Origin: a virus
DNA: 64,000 nt
Virus record (IMG/VR): IMGVR_UViG_3300014494_000005
Coordinates: 186,001 to 250,000 of that record
Direction: 5' to 3' (one strand)
Position 1 is the first letter of the stretch. Each line of letters opens with the position of its first letter. The notes under the pieces are model-generated. The model was not told the origin of the DNA. It did not search any database and worked only from the letters and a program-made list of their open reading frames with translations. Below, in pieces: positions 9,545 to 18,957 of the stretch. The translations under genes and the position numbers were made by a program.

Positions 9545-10693
9545 ATGGATAAAAAGATTCAAATACTGCTTGGTAGTCAGAAAAACACTAATTCTGTTAA
9601 TGTAGATACATACGATAAAGTTGAATTATTCAACAATACATCTGAACTTATGGAATATGATGTTAATGATGCAGTTAGTGAAACTGAAATTTTTAATATA
9701 GAAAGAGAAGAAAATGCAATTTATAGAATTTATGGAAGAATTGAATATATGTCATTATTAAATGGATTAATAAATAATTATACTGAATTTAAAGATTTTT
9801 TAACTCCAAGATTTAATGGTAATTCTAAAACCATAGAAAATTCATTTGAATTCTATTTGGTTAAACCATCAGCACAACATTCTTCATCTATTTTTGTAAG
9901 ACATTTTGAAGTAATTGCAACCCCAAATGATTTTGAACTATTTCCAGTAGGTTTTTCTAATAATGTATATGGTGAACAAACTTACGCATTTAATTTTAAA
10001 AGAGATTTTGATATTTCAACATATTTTGAATCATTTAATTCTCTTAATACAGAACAAAATTATTTAATACCTATAACTGAACTATTTCTATATGCCAAAT
10101 ATATTCCAAGTGTAACAGAAGTTCTTAAATATACTAATTGGGATACTAGTTTAACACCAATTCAAACATTATTAAATACGACACCATTAGTTATAGGTAG
10201 TACTGTATATGGTGATTTAATTAATTATAATATACCAGAATTTCTTCAAACACCTGTATCAGAACAAACATATTATATTTCAACAACATGTTCAGATGTA
10301 AGTGTACTTCGTTGGAAATACAATCCATTTATTTCATTTAAATTAAGATATTTTTCTAATGAACTTGATAGTGCTAATACTGGTAGTACTTCATATGATA
10401 TTATAACAACAATACCAGAATATGCAATACCAATAGATAATAAAGGAAATCTTGTTTGGCGTGATATTTTACCACAAGGATATGTAGACCCATTAACTGG
10501 AATTGGTGTTGATTATCCTTTTGTAAATAAAAGAAGATATTTATTTTCAAGAATTATTTTATCAATAGTTCCAGATATGACCGAACCACATACAAAAGAA
10601 ATATTTAATAATATATGGTTTAGTAAAAATGCAAGTAGTTTAAACATAACACCAATGACAAATTTAGGTAATATAGGAGCACCATGCCAGTAA
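9545..10693 (+). CDS. Virion protein candidate, unknown family
   Basis: A 382-residue protein. I chose the ATG at 9545 because GTATTTATA at 9532-9540 ends four bases before it; the frame is open further upstream, but that would place the motif inside the gene. The protein is rich in Asn, Thr and aromatic residues, as in beta-structured tail proteins, but shows no motif that I recognise. Its stop overlaps the next gene by 10 bases, so the two are translationally coupled. Confidence 0.65.
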   Translation: MDKKIQILLGSQKNTNSVNVDTYDKVELFNNTSELMEYDVNDAVSETEIFNIEREENAIYRIYGRIEYMSLLNGLINNYTEFKDFLTPRFNGNSKTIENSFEFYLVKPSAQHSSSIFVRHFEVIATPNDFELFPVGFSNNVYGEQTYAFNFKRDFDISTYFESFNSLNTEQNYLIPITELFLYAKYIPSVTEVLKYTNWDTSLTPIQTLLNTTPLVIGSTVYGDLINYNIPEFLQTPVSEQTYYISTTCSDVSVLRWKYNPFISFKLRYFSNELDSANTGSTSYDIITTIPEYAIPIDNKGNLVWRDILPQGYVDPLTGIGVDYPFVNKRRYLFSRIILSIVPDMTEPHTKEIFNNIWFSKNASSLNITPMTNLGNIGAPCQ

Positions 10694-11517
10694 TTAAAGA
10701 AACAATAAAATTTAATAATCTTGATTTGAATTTAAAATTCAGTTTAGGTTCTAGTATAGGTCTTACCGGATATCAACAAGAAATAGATAATTTAACAATT
10801 GATACTGAGGACGAACTTATTAATCCTGTAAATGATACTGAAGTACGTAGATTTAATAGTACCATTCAAAATAATTTATCATTTTATTTTCATTTAGATA
10901 GTGCTATAAATGAAATGGCAAATAATGTTGATTCTATTTCATTTATAAATGCAGGATTTACACAAGATGAAATAGATTTTAATCGTGACACAATACGCAA
11001 TAGTTTTTTTATTTTAGATTTTTATGACACCTATAATCCAAATACTCAAATTAAAATATTTACAACATATTTAACAAAAATTCTTGCAAATAATAATACT
11101 GCAAATTATTTAGTTGGTACAAGTCCTTTAATTAATTTTTTAAAAATAAAAAACCAATTTAATTATTGGTATGTACCACAATCATATATTGATTTATCTA
11201 ATGTATATGCTACTGGATACATTAAATTTAGTTTTTATAATGCAAAATATGGTAAAATTCAATTATTTTATAATAGAGATAATCAAGCACTTAAAACACC
11301 AGAAAAATTATATTTTAAAGCAATTTTGAATTTAACTTCGAGAACATGGAGTTTCTCAACAACATCAAGTCCAAATATCAATGCATATGAATTATATAAT
11401 AGTTCTACATATACAAATAAAATAAATAACACAGTATCTGATTTTAATAATTTGAAACAAAATTATCCAACGGGAAATACATTCAATTCTACAAAAGATA
11501 GTTATACAACAGAATAA
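10684..11517 (+). CDS. Virion protein candidate, unknown family
   Basis: A 277-residue protein overlapping the previous gene by 10 bases. It is Asn/Tyr/Phe-rich with no recognised domain. It is convergent with 11502-12266, overlapping 16 bases. Position and composition suggest a structural protein that works with its upstream neighbour. Confidence 0.6.
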   Translation: MPVIKETIKFNNLDLNLKFSLGSSIGLTGYQQEIDNLTIDTEDELINPVNDTEVRRFNSTIQNNLSFYFHLDSAINEMANNVDSISFINAGFTQDEIDFNRDTIRNSFFILDFYDTYNPNTQIKIFTTYLTKILANNNTANYLVGTSPLINFLKIKNQFNYWYVPQSYIDLSNVYATGYIKFSFYNAKYGKIQLFYNRDNQALKTPEKLYFKAILNLTSRTWSFSTTSSPNINAYELYNSSTYTNKINNTVSDFNNLKQNYPTGNTFNSTKDSYTTE

Positions 11518-12266
11518 CCAATAACTGGTTTTCTAAGAGTTTTAACCATTTGAAATTCTTTTTCATCTTGAATAAAACCTAAGATTTTTAAAGCATATTT
11601 ACTAACAAAAAATCTATCACCATCAATATTTTCAATAGGATTTGATTCAGCAAAACCTTCAAATAATAATGGCATTGGATTTCCATTAATTGTAAGATAT
11701 TCTTGACGTGAAGCAAAGTTTTTTAATACTTGTTCATCATATAAATTAACATCCACACGATATTTAGTAAATAATGCCACTTCATATATCATATCAACAT
11801 TAACTGGTTCTGGCATTTTAAATTGTAAATAAATTACTTCACCTTCATCTAATATAGGAACATTCATATATCTGAATTTACGTGGTTGTGGAATTCTATA
11901 CATTGTTCCAAGTCTTGTACCAGCTTGTTTATCAATACGTCTTACAGTAATATATGGTGTGGGAACATTGTGGTCCCCGTCCATAAATCTCCAAGTTTTG
12001 CTGAATTCACCCCAACGGTCATTGTCAAGATAAAATGTTGGTACTTCTTTATTATCGATAACAGCTTTCATACCATATTGATTAACATAATCAAAAAGTG
12101 CTTGGTCTAAATTTTCAAGCAAAATGGTTCTAGGTAAATATTTGGTATCTAAATTAGTTTCTTTCATTAAGTCAGCAATTCTATCCATACCATATTTAAG
12201 ATATTCAGTACCTATCTTTGGTGGGTTAGTATCAATGGTTAATTTAGCTTTTTTTGGAAGTGACAT
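11502..12266 (-). CDS. Virion-associated protein candidate
   Basis: A 254-residue, well-balanced protein with Pro-rich and aromatic segments (TRLGTMYRIPQPRKFRYMNVP). AGTATTTATC precedes the ATG by 10 bases, so it is expressed with the late genes. I do not recognise the family; a tail-completion or baseplate-wedge role is possible. Confidence 0.6.
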   Translation of the reverse strand: MSLPKKAKLTIDTNPPKIGTEYLKYGMDRIADLMKETNLDTKYLPRTILLENLDQALFDYVNQYGMKAVIDNKEVPTFYLDNDRWGEFSKTWRFMDGDHNVPTPYITVRRIDKQAGTRLGTMYRIPQPRKFRYMNVPILDEGEVIYLQFKMPEPVNVDMIYEVALFTKYRVDVNLYDEQVLKNFASRQEYLTINGNPMPLLFEGFAESNPIENIDGDRFFVSKYALKILGFIQDEKEFQMVKTLRKPVIGYSVV

Positions 12267-12285
12267 AATCTTTTTTAGATAAATA

Positions 12286-12317
12286 CTTGCATTTTAGAGA
12301 TACTTTTAATACATTTG
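12286..12317 (+). promoter_or_regulatory. Bacteroidetes-type promoter of the nucleotide-metabolism operon
   Basis: TACATTTG at 12310-12317 matches TAnnTTTG; CTTG 20 bases upstream is a weak -33 element. No late motif is found before the operon genes that follow, which suggests early or middle expression. Confidence 0.45.
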
Positions 12318-12369
12318 CAAGATAAATTTTTTATATATAAAAACATTTTAAATTAAAAACATAAAAAAC

Positions 12370-12600
12370 ATGAAACTTTATTATTTTAATCCAAATGACT
12401 ATGGCACAGAATATTATGTATTGGCAGAAAATAAAATAAATGCGATTACATATTTATTAAATCATTTTAAACAAACAAAAAATATGGAAAAGTTTAAGAT
12501 GTGGAAAAACACTAATTCCAAAAATCCTCAAACATTTCCTATTAATTATACTTTAGAGGAACATGGAATTGGCGATGTGTTAGTATCATCAATATCATAA
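12370..12600 (+). CDS. Small hypothetical protein
   Basis: A 76-residue protein that opens the rightward operon. It has no recognised domain; a C-terminal EEHGIGDVLVSS segment is the only ordered-looking part. Confidence 0.6.
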   Translation: MKLYYFNPNDYGTEYYVLAENKINAITYLLNHFKQTKNMEKFKMWKNTNSKNPQTFPINYTLEEHGIGDVLVSSIS

Positions 12601-12631
12601 ATAATATTTATATTTACTTAATACATTTTTA

Positions 12632-12982
12632 ATGTTAGTAGAACGAAAAGAATTTCAAGATAAAGATAAAAGTATTGGTTATATTGAAGCAGTTTTTAAT
12701 TCCGATAATATATTAAAAACTACATATTTTCCTAAAACAGAAAGACTTTATATTGCATTTAGTAGAGGACATACATATTCTTATAGTAATGTTAGTTTTG
12801 AAAAATACAATGAATTTGAAAAAGCCGAATCTCAAGGCAAATATTTTCATCAAAAAATAAATAACAACAAAGCACATTCAGTTCGTAAGGAATTTACATT
12901 ATATCCTAATGAAGTTAAAGATTTGAAACAAATTGTTGAAGATAAAATAAATACACAATTAAATGACAAAAATAACGAATAA
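12632..12982 (+). CDS. KTSC-domain protein
   Basis: A 116-residue protein. The segment RLYIAFSRGHTYSYSNVSFE and the following EKAESQGKYFHQKI match the KTSC fold (a Y-x-Y-x-x-V strand, a short helix and G-x-[FY]-[FN]), seen alone or fused to lysyl-tRNA synthetases. Its biochemical role is unknown. Its 3' end overlaps the next start by 20 bases. Confidence 0.65.
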   Translation: MLVERKEFQDKDKSIGYIEAVFNSDNILKTTYFPKTERLYIAFSRGHTYSYSNVSFEKYNEFEKAESQGKYFHQKINNNKAHSVRKEFTLYPNEVKDLKQIVEDKINTQLNDKNNE

Positions 12983-13277
12983 TATATTTCATAATAATGT
13001 CTTTTATGATAAAGATGAATATATTAACGATTTTAATGATTTAATTAAACTATTATCCAATAATTCAATTGAAATTGTTTTTAGAACTAGAATTCCATAT
13101 TTAGATAAAAGTTATGAAGATTATTATGGTGTTGGCAAAGAAATAAGAATTGGTGATAGTTGTATTACTGGATATCATTCAATTAATCAAAACATAATAA
13201 ATAAAATAAAACAATTGATAGTTAAAGATTTGAAACAAATTGTTGAAAACAATAAATTAGAAGAAGATAATGAATAG
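12963..13277 (+). CDS. Hypothetical protein
   Basis: A 104-residue protein within the overlapping operon. The C-terminal segment VKDLKQIVENN repeats the C-terminal segment of the preceding KTSC protein (VKDLKQIVEDK), which suggests a small duplication or a shared interaction tail. Confidence 0.55.
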   Translation: MTKITNNIFHNNVFYDKDEYINDFNDLIKLLSNNSIEIVFRTRIPYLDKSYEDYYGVGKEIRIGDSCITGYHSINQNIINKIKQLIVKDLKQIVENNKLEEDNE

Positions 13278-13584
13278 TACTCAAGATTATGAAAATCTAA
13301 TTGAATTACTTAAAATAACATTGGAATTTTATGCCAATAAAAAAAATTATGAAAAAATAATTTATTCTGAGTTAAGAGGTAATATTTCATCTATTGATTT
13401 GGATGAATATGGTTCTCAAGCACGTTTTGCATTAAATAAAATTAAAGAAATTAGAGAAATTAATGAAAAATTAGTAAAGGATTATAGTGCCGAAATAGAA
13501 GCAGTTCAAAATAAAGGGGAACAAGAAATTATTAATACAATAGGAATACTTAAAAAAATGAGTAATGGTAATAACAACCTTTAA
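13270..13584 (+). CDS. Hypothetical coiled-coil protein
   Basis: A 104-residue, largely helical, Lys/Glu-rich protein overlapping both neighbours (8 bases upstream, 20 bases downstream). No family recognised. Confidence 0.55.
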   Translation: MNSTQDYENLIELLKITLEFYANKKNYEKIIYSELRGNISSIDLDEYGSQARFALNKIKEIREINEKLVKDYSAEIEAVQNKGEQEIINTIGILKKMSNGNNNL

Positions 13585-13942
13585 AGAATATCAAACCGAA
13601 GCAAATTTTCTTAAAATATCATTAGATAAATTCTTAGAAACACATCCTGATACACCAATTGATGTAAAATTATTATTAGCGGTTGCTTATGATGGATTAG
13701 GACTAGGTGAAGCTGGTGAAGTTCAAGGTAAAATAAAGAAAATTATTAGAGATGATGGCGGTCATATTACACAAGAACATGTAATTGAAATAAAAAAAGA
13801 ATTGGGGGACTTGTTATGGTATATTTCATCGATGTGCGATAATCTTGATATTGGATTAGATGATGTAGCAACATCAAATATTGAAAAATTAAAATCTCGT
13901 AGAGATAGAAATACATTACATGGAAGTGGAGATAACAGATAA
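13565..13942 (+). CDS. MazG-like nucleoside triphosphate pyrophosphohydrolase
   Basis: A 125-residue all-alpha NTP-PPase-type protein. E-A-G-E (residues 49-52) and E-L-G-D (79-82) with the downstream LDDVATSNIEKLKSR helix supply the metal-binding acidic residues of the family. Such enzymes remove non-canonical dNTPs or lower alarmone levels during infection. The next genes, dUTPase and thymidylate synthase, share the nucleotide-pool theme. Confidence 0.85.
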   Translation: MVITTFKEYQTEANFLKISLDKFLETHPDTPIDVKLLLAVAYDGLGLGEAGEVQGKIKKIIRDDGGHITQEHVIEIKKELGDLLWYISSMCDNLDIGLDDVATSNIEKLKSRRDRNTLHGSGDNR

Positions 13943-13950
13943 TATAAAAT

Positions 13951-14388
13951 ATGAGAAAAATTAATATAATTAATAAATCAAACAATAGTTTACCTACATA
14001 TGCAACAGAAGGTTCTGCTGGTATGGATTTGCGTGCAAATTTAGATAAAGAAATTGTGATTAAATCATTAGAAAGATGCGTAATTCCAACAGGAATATTT
14101 ATTGAATTACCTATTGGTTATGAAGCACAAATAAGACCACGTTCTGGTTTAGCATTTAATTGTGGTGTTACAATACTTAATACACCCGGAACAATTGATA
14201 GTGATTATCGTGGAGAAATTAAAATAATTTTGATAAATTTAAGTAATCAAGATTTTTTGGTTAAACATGGTGATAGAATTGGTCAAATGATAATTTCAAA
14301 ATATGAAACAATTGAATTAAATTTAATTGATGAATTTGAAGTTAGCACAAAAAGAGGTGTAGGTGGTTTTGGGAGTACAGGTTTTTAA
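13951..14388 (+). CDS. dut: dUTP diphosphatase
   Basis: A 145-residue trimeric dUTPase converting dUTP to dUMP and pyrophosphate. All five motifs are intact: I AGMDLRA, II PRSGLA, III GTIDSDYRGEI with the catalytic Asp, IV GDRIGQM, and V RGVGGFGSTG, which closes over the active site. Its product dUMP is the substrate of the thymidylate synthase two genes on. Confidence 0.96.
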   Translation: MRKINIINKSNNSLPTYATEGSAGMDLRANLDKEIVIKSLERCVIPTGIFIELPIGYEAQIRPRSGLAFNCGVTILNTPGTIDSDYRGEIKIILINLSNQDFLVKHGDRIGQMIISKYETIELNLIDEFEVSTKRGVGGFGSTGF

Positions 14389-14403
14389 ACATCAATAAAA
14401 ATT

Positions 14404-15234
14404 ATGAAAACTGATTATTTTACATTAATTGAAATAATTAATAAGGAACTTGATGAAGTCATGGATTTCACAAATATTGATGGCTTCGATTATCAATATT
14501 TTAATTCAAACGATGAATCAACAATATCATTAATCGGTGAATTTAAATTAGATGATGGTTCGAATGTTCAAGTTCATATTCAAAAAATTAATCCAGAATT
14601 AGTTAAAACCCCACCAGTGCTTGATAAAACAAATGGTGTTTTTAATATAGTATATACTGTTGAAGGAAAAACAACAATAAAAGAATTGATTAAAATTTTA
14701 AAAACAATAACATTGATTGTTAAAATATATATTGATTCGAAGAATAATTCAAATCCAATATATATTTTATATTCAGAACCTAAAGATAATGTTGGCTTAA
14801 CTGATGGTCAAAAAAATGAATTATATAAAGAATTATTAAAAAAACAGTTAACTCCTGAATATAGAATATCATCAACAATATATAATAAATCAAAGGAATT
14901 AATTGCTTTTCAAAAGGATAAAATTTGGACAAAAAGATATAATAATAAAATGAAAATCTACCGTAAATTAATTAAGGATTTAGAAAAAACAATACTAATT
15001 AAAGAATGTAGAAAAGTAATTAATAATGAAATTGCTTTACAATATCGTAAAGAAGCAAGAGAAATAATTGCTTTAACTACAACTAAAATTCGTAAGGAAT
15101 TTATTAAATATCATAATGAAAATAAAGGAAATATTTGTTGTATGGTTCTTGATAAAGCAAAACAACAATTAATTGCTGAAGGAAAAATGAAAATTAATAA
15201 TAATGCATTTGGTAAATTATCGAAAAATAATTAA
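14404..15234 (+). CDS. Hypothetical protein between dut and thyA
   Basis: A 276-residue protein with an acidic beta-rich N-terminal half (to about residue 110) and a basic, helical C-terminal half. The C-terminal KEFIKYHNENKGNICCMVLDKAKQQ is distinctive, but I cannot assign it to a family. It is 15 bases after dut and 3 bases before thyA, so it belongs to the operon. Confidence 0.6.
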   Translation: MKTDYFTLIEIINKELDEVMDFTNIDGFDYQYFNSNDESTISLIGEFKLDDGSNVQVHIQKINPELVKTPPVLDKTNGVFNIVYTVEGKTTIKELIKILKTITLIVKIYIDSKNNSNPIYILYSEPKDNVGLTDGQKNELYKELLKKQLTPEYRISSTIYNKSKELIAFQKDKIWTKRYNNKMKIYRKLIKDLEKTILIKECRKVINNEIALQYRKEAREIIALTTTKIRKEFIKYHNENKGNICCMVLDKAKQQLIAEGKMKINNNAFGKLSKNN

Positions 15235-15237
15235 ATT

Positions 15238-16317
15238 ATGGAAGAATATTTAAATTTACTTGAAGATATTCTCGACAATGGTGTCGAGAAAGAAAGTGGT
15301 AGAGCAAATATGCCAAATACGATTGGTATATCTCATGCTGTAATTAGAATGGATTTACAAGATGGTTTTCCACTGCTTACCACAAAAAAAATGTATTGGA
15401 AGGGCATTGTACACGAGCTTTTATGGTTTTTACATGGAGATACAAACATAAAATATCTTGTCGATAATAATGTAAATATCTGGAATTCTGATGCTTATAG
15501 ATGGTATTTAAAACAAGCTAAAGACAGAGGATTTGAACCAAAATATGATAATATTGATAAATTTATTGAAGCAATAAAAAACAAAAATCTTGATAAATTT
15601 TATGAGGGCGAATGGGATTCTATATATAAATTAGGTGACCTTGGTAAAGTTTATGGTTATCAATGGCGTAATCAAAACGGTGTCGACCAAATAAAAGATG
15701 TATTAGATGGTCTTAAAACAAATCCATACAGTCGTTATCATATTATTAATGGCTGGAATAAGGCTGATTTTAAAGATATGGCACTTCCACCATGTCATTT
15801 ACTTTATCAATTTATTGTAAGACCATTAAGTTTTAAAGAAAGAAGAGATTTAGCATATTATTATGCTGTAAATAATAATAAATTTCCATTACTTATTGAT
15901 GCACATGGTTGGAAAGGAATACCTGAATATATGAACGTAATTGACAATACTGGTTGGAATATTCCTAAATTTTATCTTGATTTAAATATGTACCAACGTT
16001 CATGTGACGTTGGACTTGGCGTGAGTTTTAATTTAGCTTCAATGTCATTATTATTAATGATTTTTGCTAAATCATGTAATATGATTCTCGGAATTGCAAA
16101 TTGGATTGGTGGTGATACTCATATATATGTGAATCATATTGAAGCACTTAAAAAGCAATTGTTAAAAAAACCATATAAACTTCCACAAATGTTAATAAAT
16201 AAAGAATTGAATTCTTTAAATGATATTTTAAATTTAACTATTAATGATTTTGATTTGATTAACTATGAATCACATCCTGCAATAAAAATGGAATTATTTA
16301 CTGGATTAAAAAAATAG
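15238..16317 (+). CDS. thyA: Thymidylate synthase
   Basis: A 359-residue enzyme methylating dUMP to dTMP with methylenetetrahydrofolate. The catalytic Cys is near residue 186 in ALPPCHLLYQF; YQRSCDVGLGVSFN, the dUMP-binding block, and GGDTHIYVNH are intact. Between the active-site strand and the YQRSCD block there is an extra segment of about 50 residues (SFKERRDLAYYYAV ...), which explains the length above the usual 264. Similar insertions are known in some bacterial ThyA proteins. It completes a dUTP to dTMP route with dut. Confidence 0.95.
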   Translation: MEEYLNLLEDILDNGVEKESGRANMPNTIGISHAVIRMDLQDGFPLLTTKKMYWKGIVHELLWFLHGDTNIKYLVDNNVNIWNSDAYRWYLKQAKDRGFEPKYDNIDKFIEAIKNKNLDKFYEGEWDSIYKLGDLGKVYGYQWRNQNGVDQIKDVLDGLKTNPYSRYHIINGWNKADFKDMALPPCHLLYQFIVRPLSFKERRDLAYYYAVNNNKFPLLIDAHGWKGIPEYMNVIDNTGWNIPKFYLDLNMYQRSCDVGLGVSFNLASMSLLLMIFAKSCNMILGIANWIGGDTHIYVNHIEALKKQLLKKPYKLPQMLINKELNSLNDILNLTINDFDLINYESHPAIKMELFTGLKK

Positions 16318-16371
16318 TAGGATTACCATTTATATTTTGATTTTCATAGTATTTATATTAAATAAAATATT

Positions 16372-17106
16372 ATGATTGGAATATATAGAATTAAAAATAT
16401 TATTAATAATAAATGTTATTATGGTTCGGCAAAAAATATTAAAAGAAGATGGGTTTTACATAAATCAGCACTAAAACATAATAGACATGAAAACATATAT
16501 TTACAAAGAGCATGGAATAAATATGGTGAGGAAAAATTTATTTTTGAAATTATTGAAGAATGTGAAATTGATAAATTATTAATTGTTGAACAAAAATATT
16601 TAAATATAAATCCTGAATATAACATTGGTAAACAAGCAAACGGTGGTGATAATTTAACCAATCACCCCAATAAAACGGCAATTATTAATAAAATTAAATT
16701 TAAAATTAATAAAAACATAGAAAATATGTCACCGGAAGAAAGAAAAAGAAAATTCTCAAGACCAATGGAAAAAAATCCGAATTGGAAAGGCGGGTCATCA
16801 ATTAACTATTGTTTATGCGGTAAGCAAATTGCACCAGAAAATAAATATTGTATTAAATGTTTACCAAGAAAAGGTGAAAACAATCCGTTTTATAATAAAA
16901 AACATAGTGAAAATACCAAAAAAATAATGTCCGTACAACGAAAAGGTAAATATAATGGAACACAAAATATAAAATTTAAAATAGATAATATAGAATATTT
17001 TTCACTTGGTGATGCTCACAATAAACTAAGTATACCAATACCAACAATACTTTATCGTTTAAAATCAAATAATCCTAAATTTAATAATTATAATTATATT
17101 GAATGA
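16372..17106 (+). CDS. GIY-YIG homing endonuclease
   Basis: A 244-residue endonuclease. The N-terminal catalytic module has G-I-Y (residues 3-5), Y-Y-G-S, R at K-R-R-W and the metal-binding Glu in VEQKYL. The C-terminal half has a CxC...CxxC zinc finger (CLCGKQIAPENKYCIKC) and NUMOD-type DNA-binding segments (GENNPFYNKKHSENTKKIMS; FSLGDAHNKLSIP). AGTATTTATA lies 15 bases before the ATG. It is inserted behind thyA, a frequent home of such elements in T4-like phages. Confidence 0.9.
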   Translation: MIGIYRIKNIINNKCYYGSAKNIKRRWVLHKSALKHNRHENIYLQRAWNKYGEEKFIFEIIEECEIDKLLIVEQKYLNINPEYNIGKQANGGDNLTNHPNKTAIINKIKFKINKNIENMSPEERKRKFSRPMEKNPNWKGGSSINYCLCGKQIAPENKYCIKCLPRKGENNPFYNKKHSENTKKIMSVQRKGKYNGTQNIKFKIDNIEYFSLGDAHNKLSIPIPTILYRLKSNNPKFNNYNYIE

Positions 17107-17357
17107 CAATATTGTACATATTAATAGGATTCTTAATAGTAATAATTCTATTACTTGCTTTGGCATTATATCAATTTTCAAAAAAGGGAATTTATTTATC
17201 AGATAAAGAAAAAGAATATATATTATTCACATTTTCAATATTTTCAGAATATGGTGATGATTTAGGTATTCAATCAAAAGAACAACATAAAAAACTTTGT
17301 GAAGAACTTGAAAAAATAAAAAATAAACACTTTAAAAAATCAAATAAAGAAGTTTAA
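17103..17357 (+). CDS. Small single-span membrane protein
   Basis: An 84-residue product with one strong N-terminal transmembrane helix (residues 2-26) and a charged C-terminal tail. It overlaps the GIY-YIG stop by four bases (ATGA). It has no identifiable function. Confidence 0.55.
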   Translation: MTILYILIGFLIVIILLLALALYQFSKKGIYLSDKEKEYILFTFSIFSEYGDDLGIQSKEQHKKLCEELEKIKNKHFKKSNKEV

Positions 17358-17376
17358 TTCCCTTATTTATTAATAA

Positions 17377-18102
17377 TTATCTCTTTACGCTTTCAAGTGT
17401 AAATATGCTTTGGTCTTTATTCCAATTATCAAAATTAAATGGGTCAATTCCCAATTTTTGTAAATATTTTGTTGTAACTACTTTAGTAATTTTAGGGTCA
17501 ATTTGCATATCTTTAATATCATCATAAAAATAATGTCTTTTATCTGCTTTAAGTTCTTCTGAATCATAACCATGATAATCCCATCCATTTAAAATTTTAT
17601 TATTTGATTTCAAAACAGCAAAATGTGTATATTTTGGATTAACACCTCGTGCTACTTCATTAATTGGTTTATCTTGTACTTTATCATATAAATTACTCAC
17701 AATTAAGTTAAATTCATCTTTAGCTAATTCCAAATCTTTTTCATTGGTAATCCAGAAATAATCAGTGCCTTCTTCGCTATCATTCTCCATTTGAATACCA
17801 CTACTTCTTAAATCATTAATAATCTGTAATTTTAACTTATCATTAGCACCAACAACAGTTGTACCTTCTCCAGTGAATAAATCATTATACATTGCATCAG
17901 TAATTTGTTTTATTTTTTCACTTTCTTGACTTGAAACAATAATTTTTTGTTCTGGTTTATTATAATATCCACCATCAGATGCTACTGCAAGTTCCTCATT
18001 TACTGATTCACTATTAGATACTGTTAAAAGTTCCTCATTTAATTTAAATTCGGGATTAACTTTATGCATGACTTCAAAAAGTCTTTGTTTATTATTTGCC
18101 AT
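17377..18102 (-). CDS. Putative capsid-targeted internal protein
   Basis: A 241-residue protein. The N-terminus KQRLFEVMHKVNPEFKLNEE closely resembles the N-termini of 48208-48705 and 47628-48182, and it ends in L-N-E, the L-x-E signal cut by T4-type prohead proteases. I infer a removable capsid-targeting peptide. The body has no recognised domain (ARGVNPKYTHFAVLKSNNK is its best-ordered segment). A late motif precedes the ATG. Confidence 0.55.
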   Translation of the reverse strand: MANNKQRLFEVMHKVNPEFKLNEELLTVSNSESVNEELAVASDGGYYNKPEQKIIVSSQESEKIKQITDAMYNDLFTGEGTTVVGANDKLKLQIINDLRSSGIQMENDSEEGTDYFWITNEKDLELAKDEFNLIVSNLYDKVQDKPINEVARGVNPKYTHFAVLKSNNKILNGWDYHGYDSEELKADKRHYFYDDIKDMQIDPKITKVVTTKYLQKLGIDPFNFDNWNKDQSIFTLESVKR

Positions 18103-18154
18103 TATATTAATTTTTATATAAATACGTAATTAATTTCCTTTTGTTTCATTTATC

Positions 18155-18718
18155 TTAAACAATAGAAGTACCTTTTTCACCACCCTCAAAAAATTTGATT
18201 GTATCAGAAATTACCGGAACACCAGTTACTCTTTTCCAATATGGAAAAAATCCTCCAATTGTTTTTTTTGTTTCATCTGTAACATTATTTGCACTTTCAA
18301 CTTCATAATATCTATTCTTTTCACCACTCATATTATATTCAATAATATCACCTCTATTGATTTCTACTTGTTTTTCTTCAAGTTCTTTAAGATATACACC
18401 AAAACTAATATTACCAGTATTATCACGAGCAATACCACTTGGATTATTACCATAATTTTCCTGTTTACCTTCTTCGATAGTAACCATAACTTTTAATCTA
18501 ACTGGTGACATAAACTTTTTATCATTTGCTTTGGTTTGACCATATAAATTATGTGTTTTGGTTTCTATTAAGTTAATTCTATGCAAAATAACTTCTTGCG
18601 CATTATCAGTTTCTAAAAATTGTCTACCATACATAATATCTAAATCAATTGAACTTTGAGTTACAAATAATCCATATCGCTGAGATTCAAGGTCAACTAT
18701 TTGTTTTTTCTTTTTCAT
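18155..18718 (-). CDS. Neck/head-completion protein candidate (gp14-like)
   Basis: A 187-residue protein with a late motif upstream. The order YGRQFLETD, then a region of mixed strands, then INRGDIIEYN...RYYEVESANN resembles the neck proteins of T4-like phages, in which a 'GD-i-y' strand precedes a binding or closing strand. The similarity is judged by eye and is weak. Confidence 0.4.
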   Translation of the reverse strand: MKKKKQIVDLESQRYGLFVTQSSIDLDIMYGRQFLETDNAQEVILHRINLIETKTHNLYGQTKANDKKFMSPVRLKVMVTIEEGKQENYGNNPSGIARDNTGNISFGVYLKELEEKQVEINRGDIIEYNMSGEKNRYYEVESANNVTDETKKTIGGFFPYWKRVTGVPVISDTIKFFEGGEKGTSIV

Positions 18719-18804
18719 TAATAATATTAATTATTTTTATATAAATACTGTTGTTTATTAACTTTAAAGTATTTATATTTGTAATTAATTTAAAATACAA
18801 AGCT

Positions 18805-18957
18805 ATGAGATACGATAAAGATAAAAATGATGTTCTTAATATTAGATTAAGTATTGGTTTAAAAGAACAATATTTAAAATTTGTAAAAGATAATGGATAT
18901 TGTCTATCCAAAAGAATAAGAATTTTGCTTGAAAATGATATGAAAAATGGAAAGTGA
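18805..18957 (+). CDS. Ribbon-helix-helix-like small protein
   Basis: A 50-residue protein. I chose the ATG at 18805, since AGTATTTATATTTG (18768-18781) lies just upstream and would fall inside a longer frame. LNIRLSIGLKEQYLKFVKDN then SKRIRILLEND reads as strand-helix-helix, as in Arc/CopG repressors. Its last codons overlap the start of the endonuclease gene behind it (ATG at 18947), so it may regulate that gene. Confidence 0.5.
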   Translation: MRYDKDKNDVLNIRLSIGLKEQYLKFVKDNGYCLSKRIRILLENDMKNGK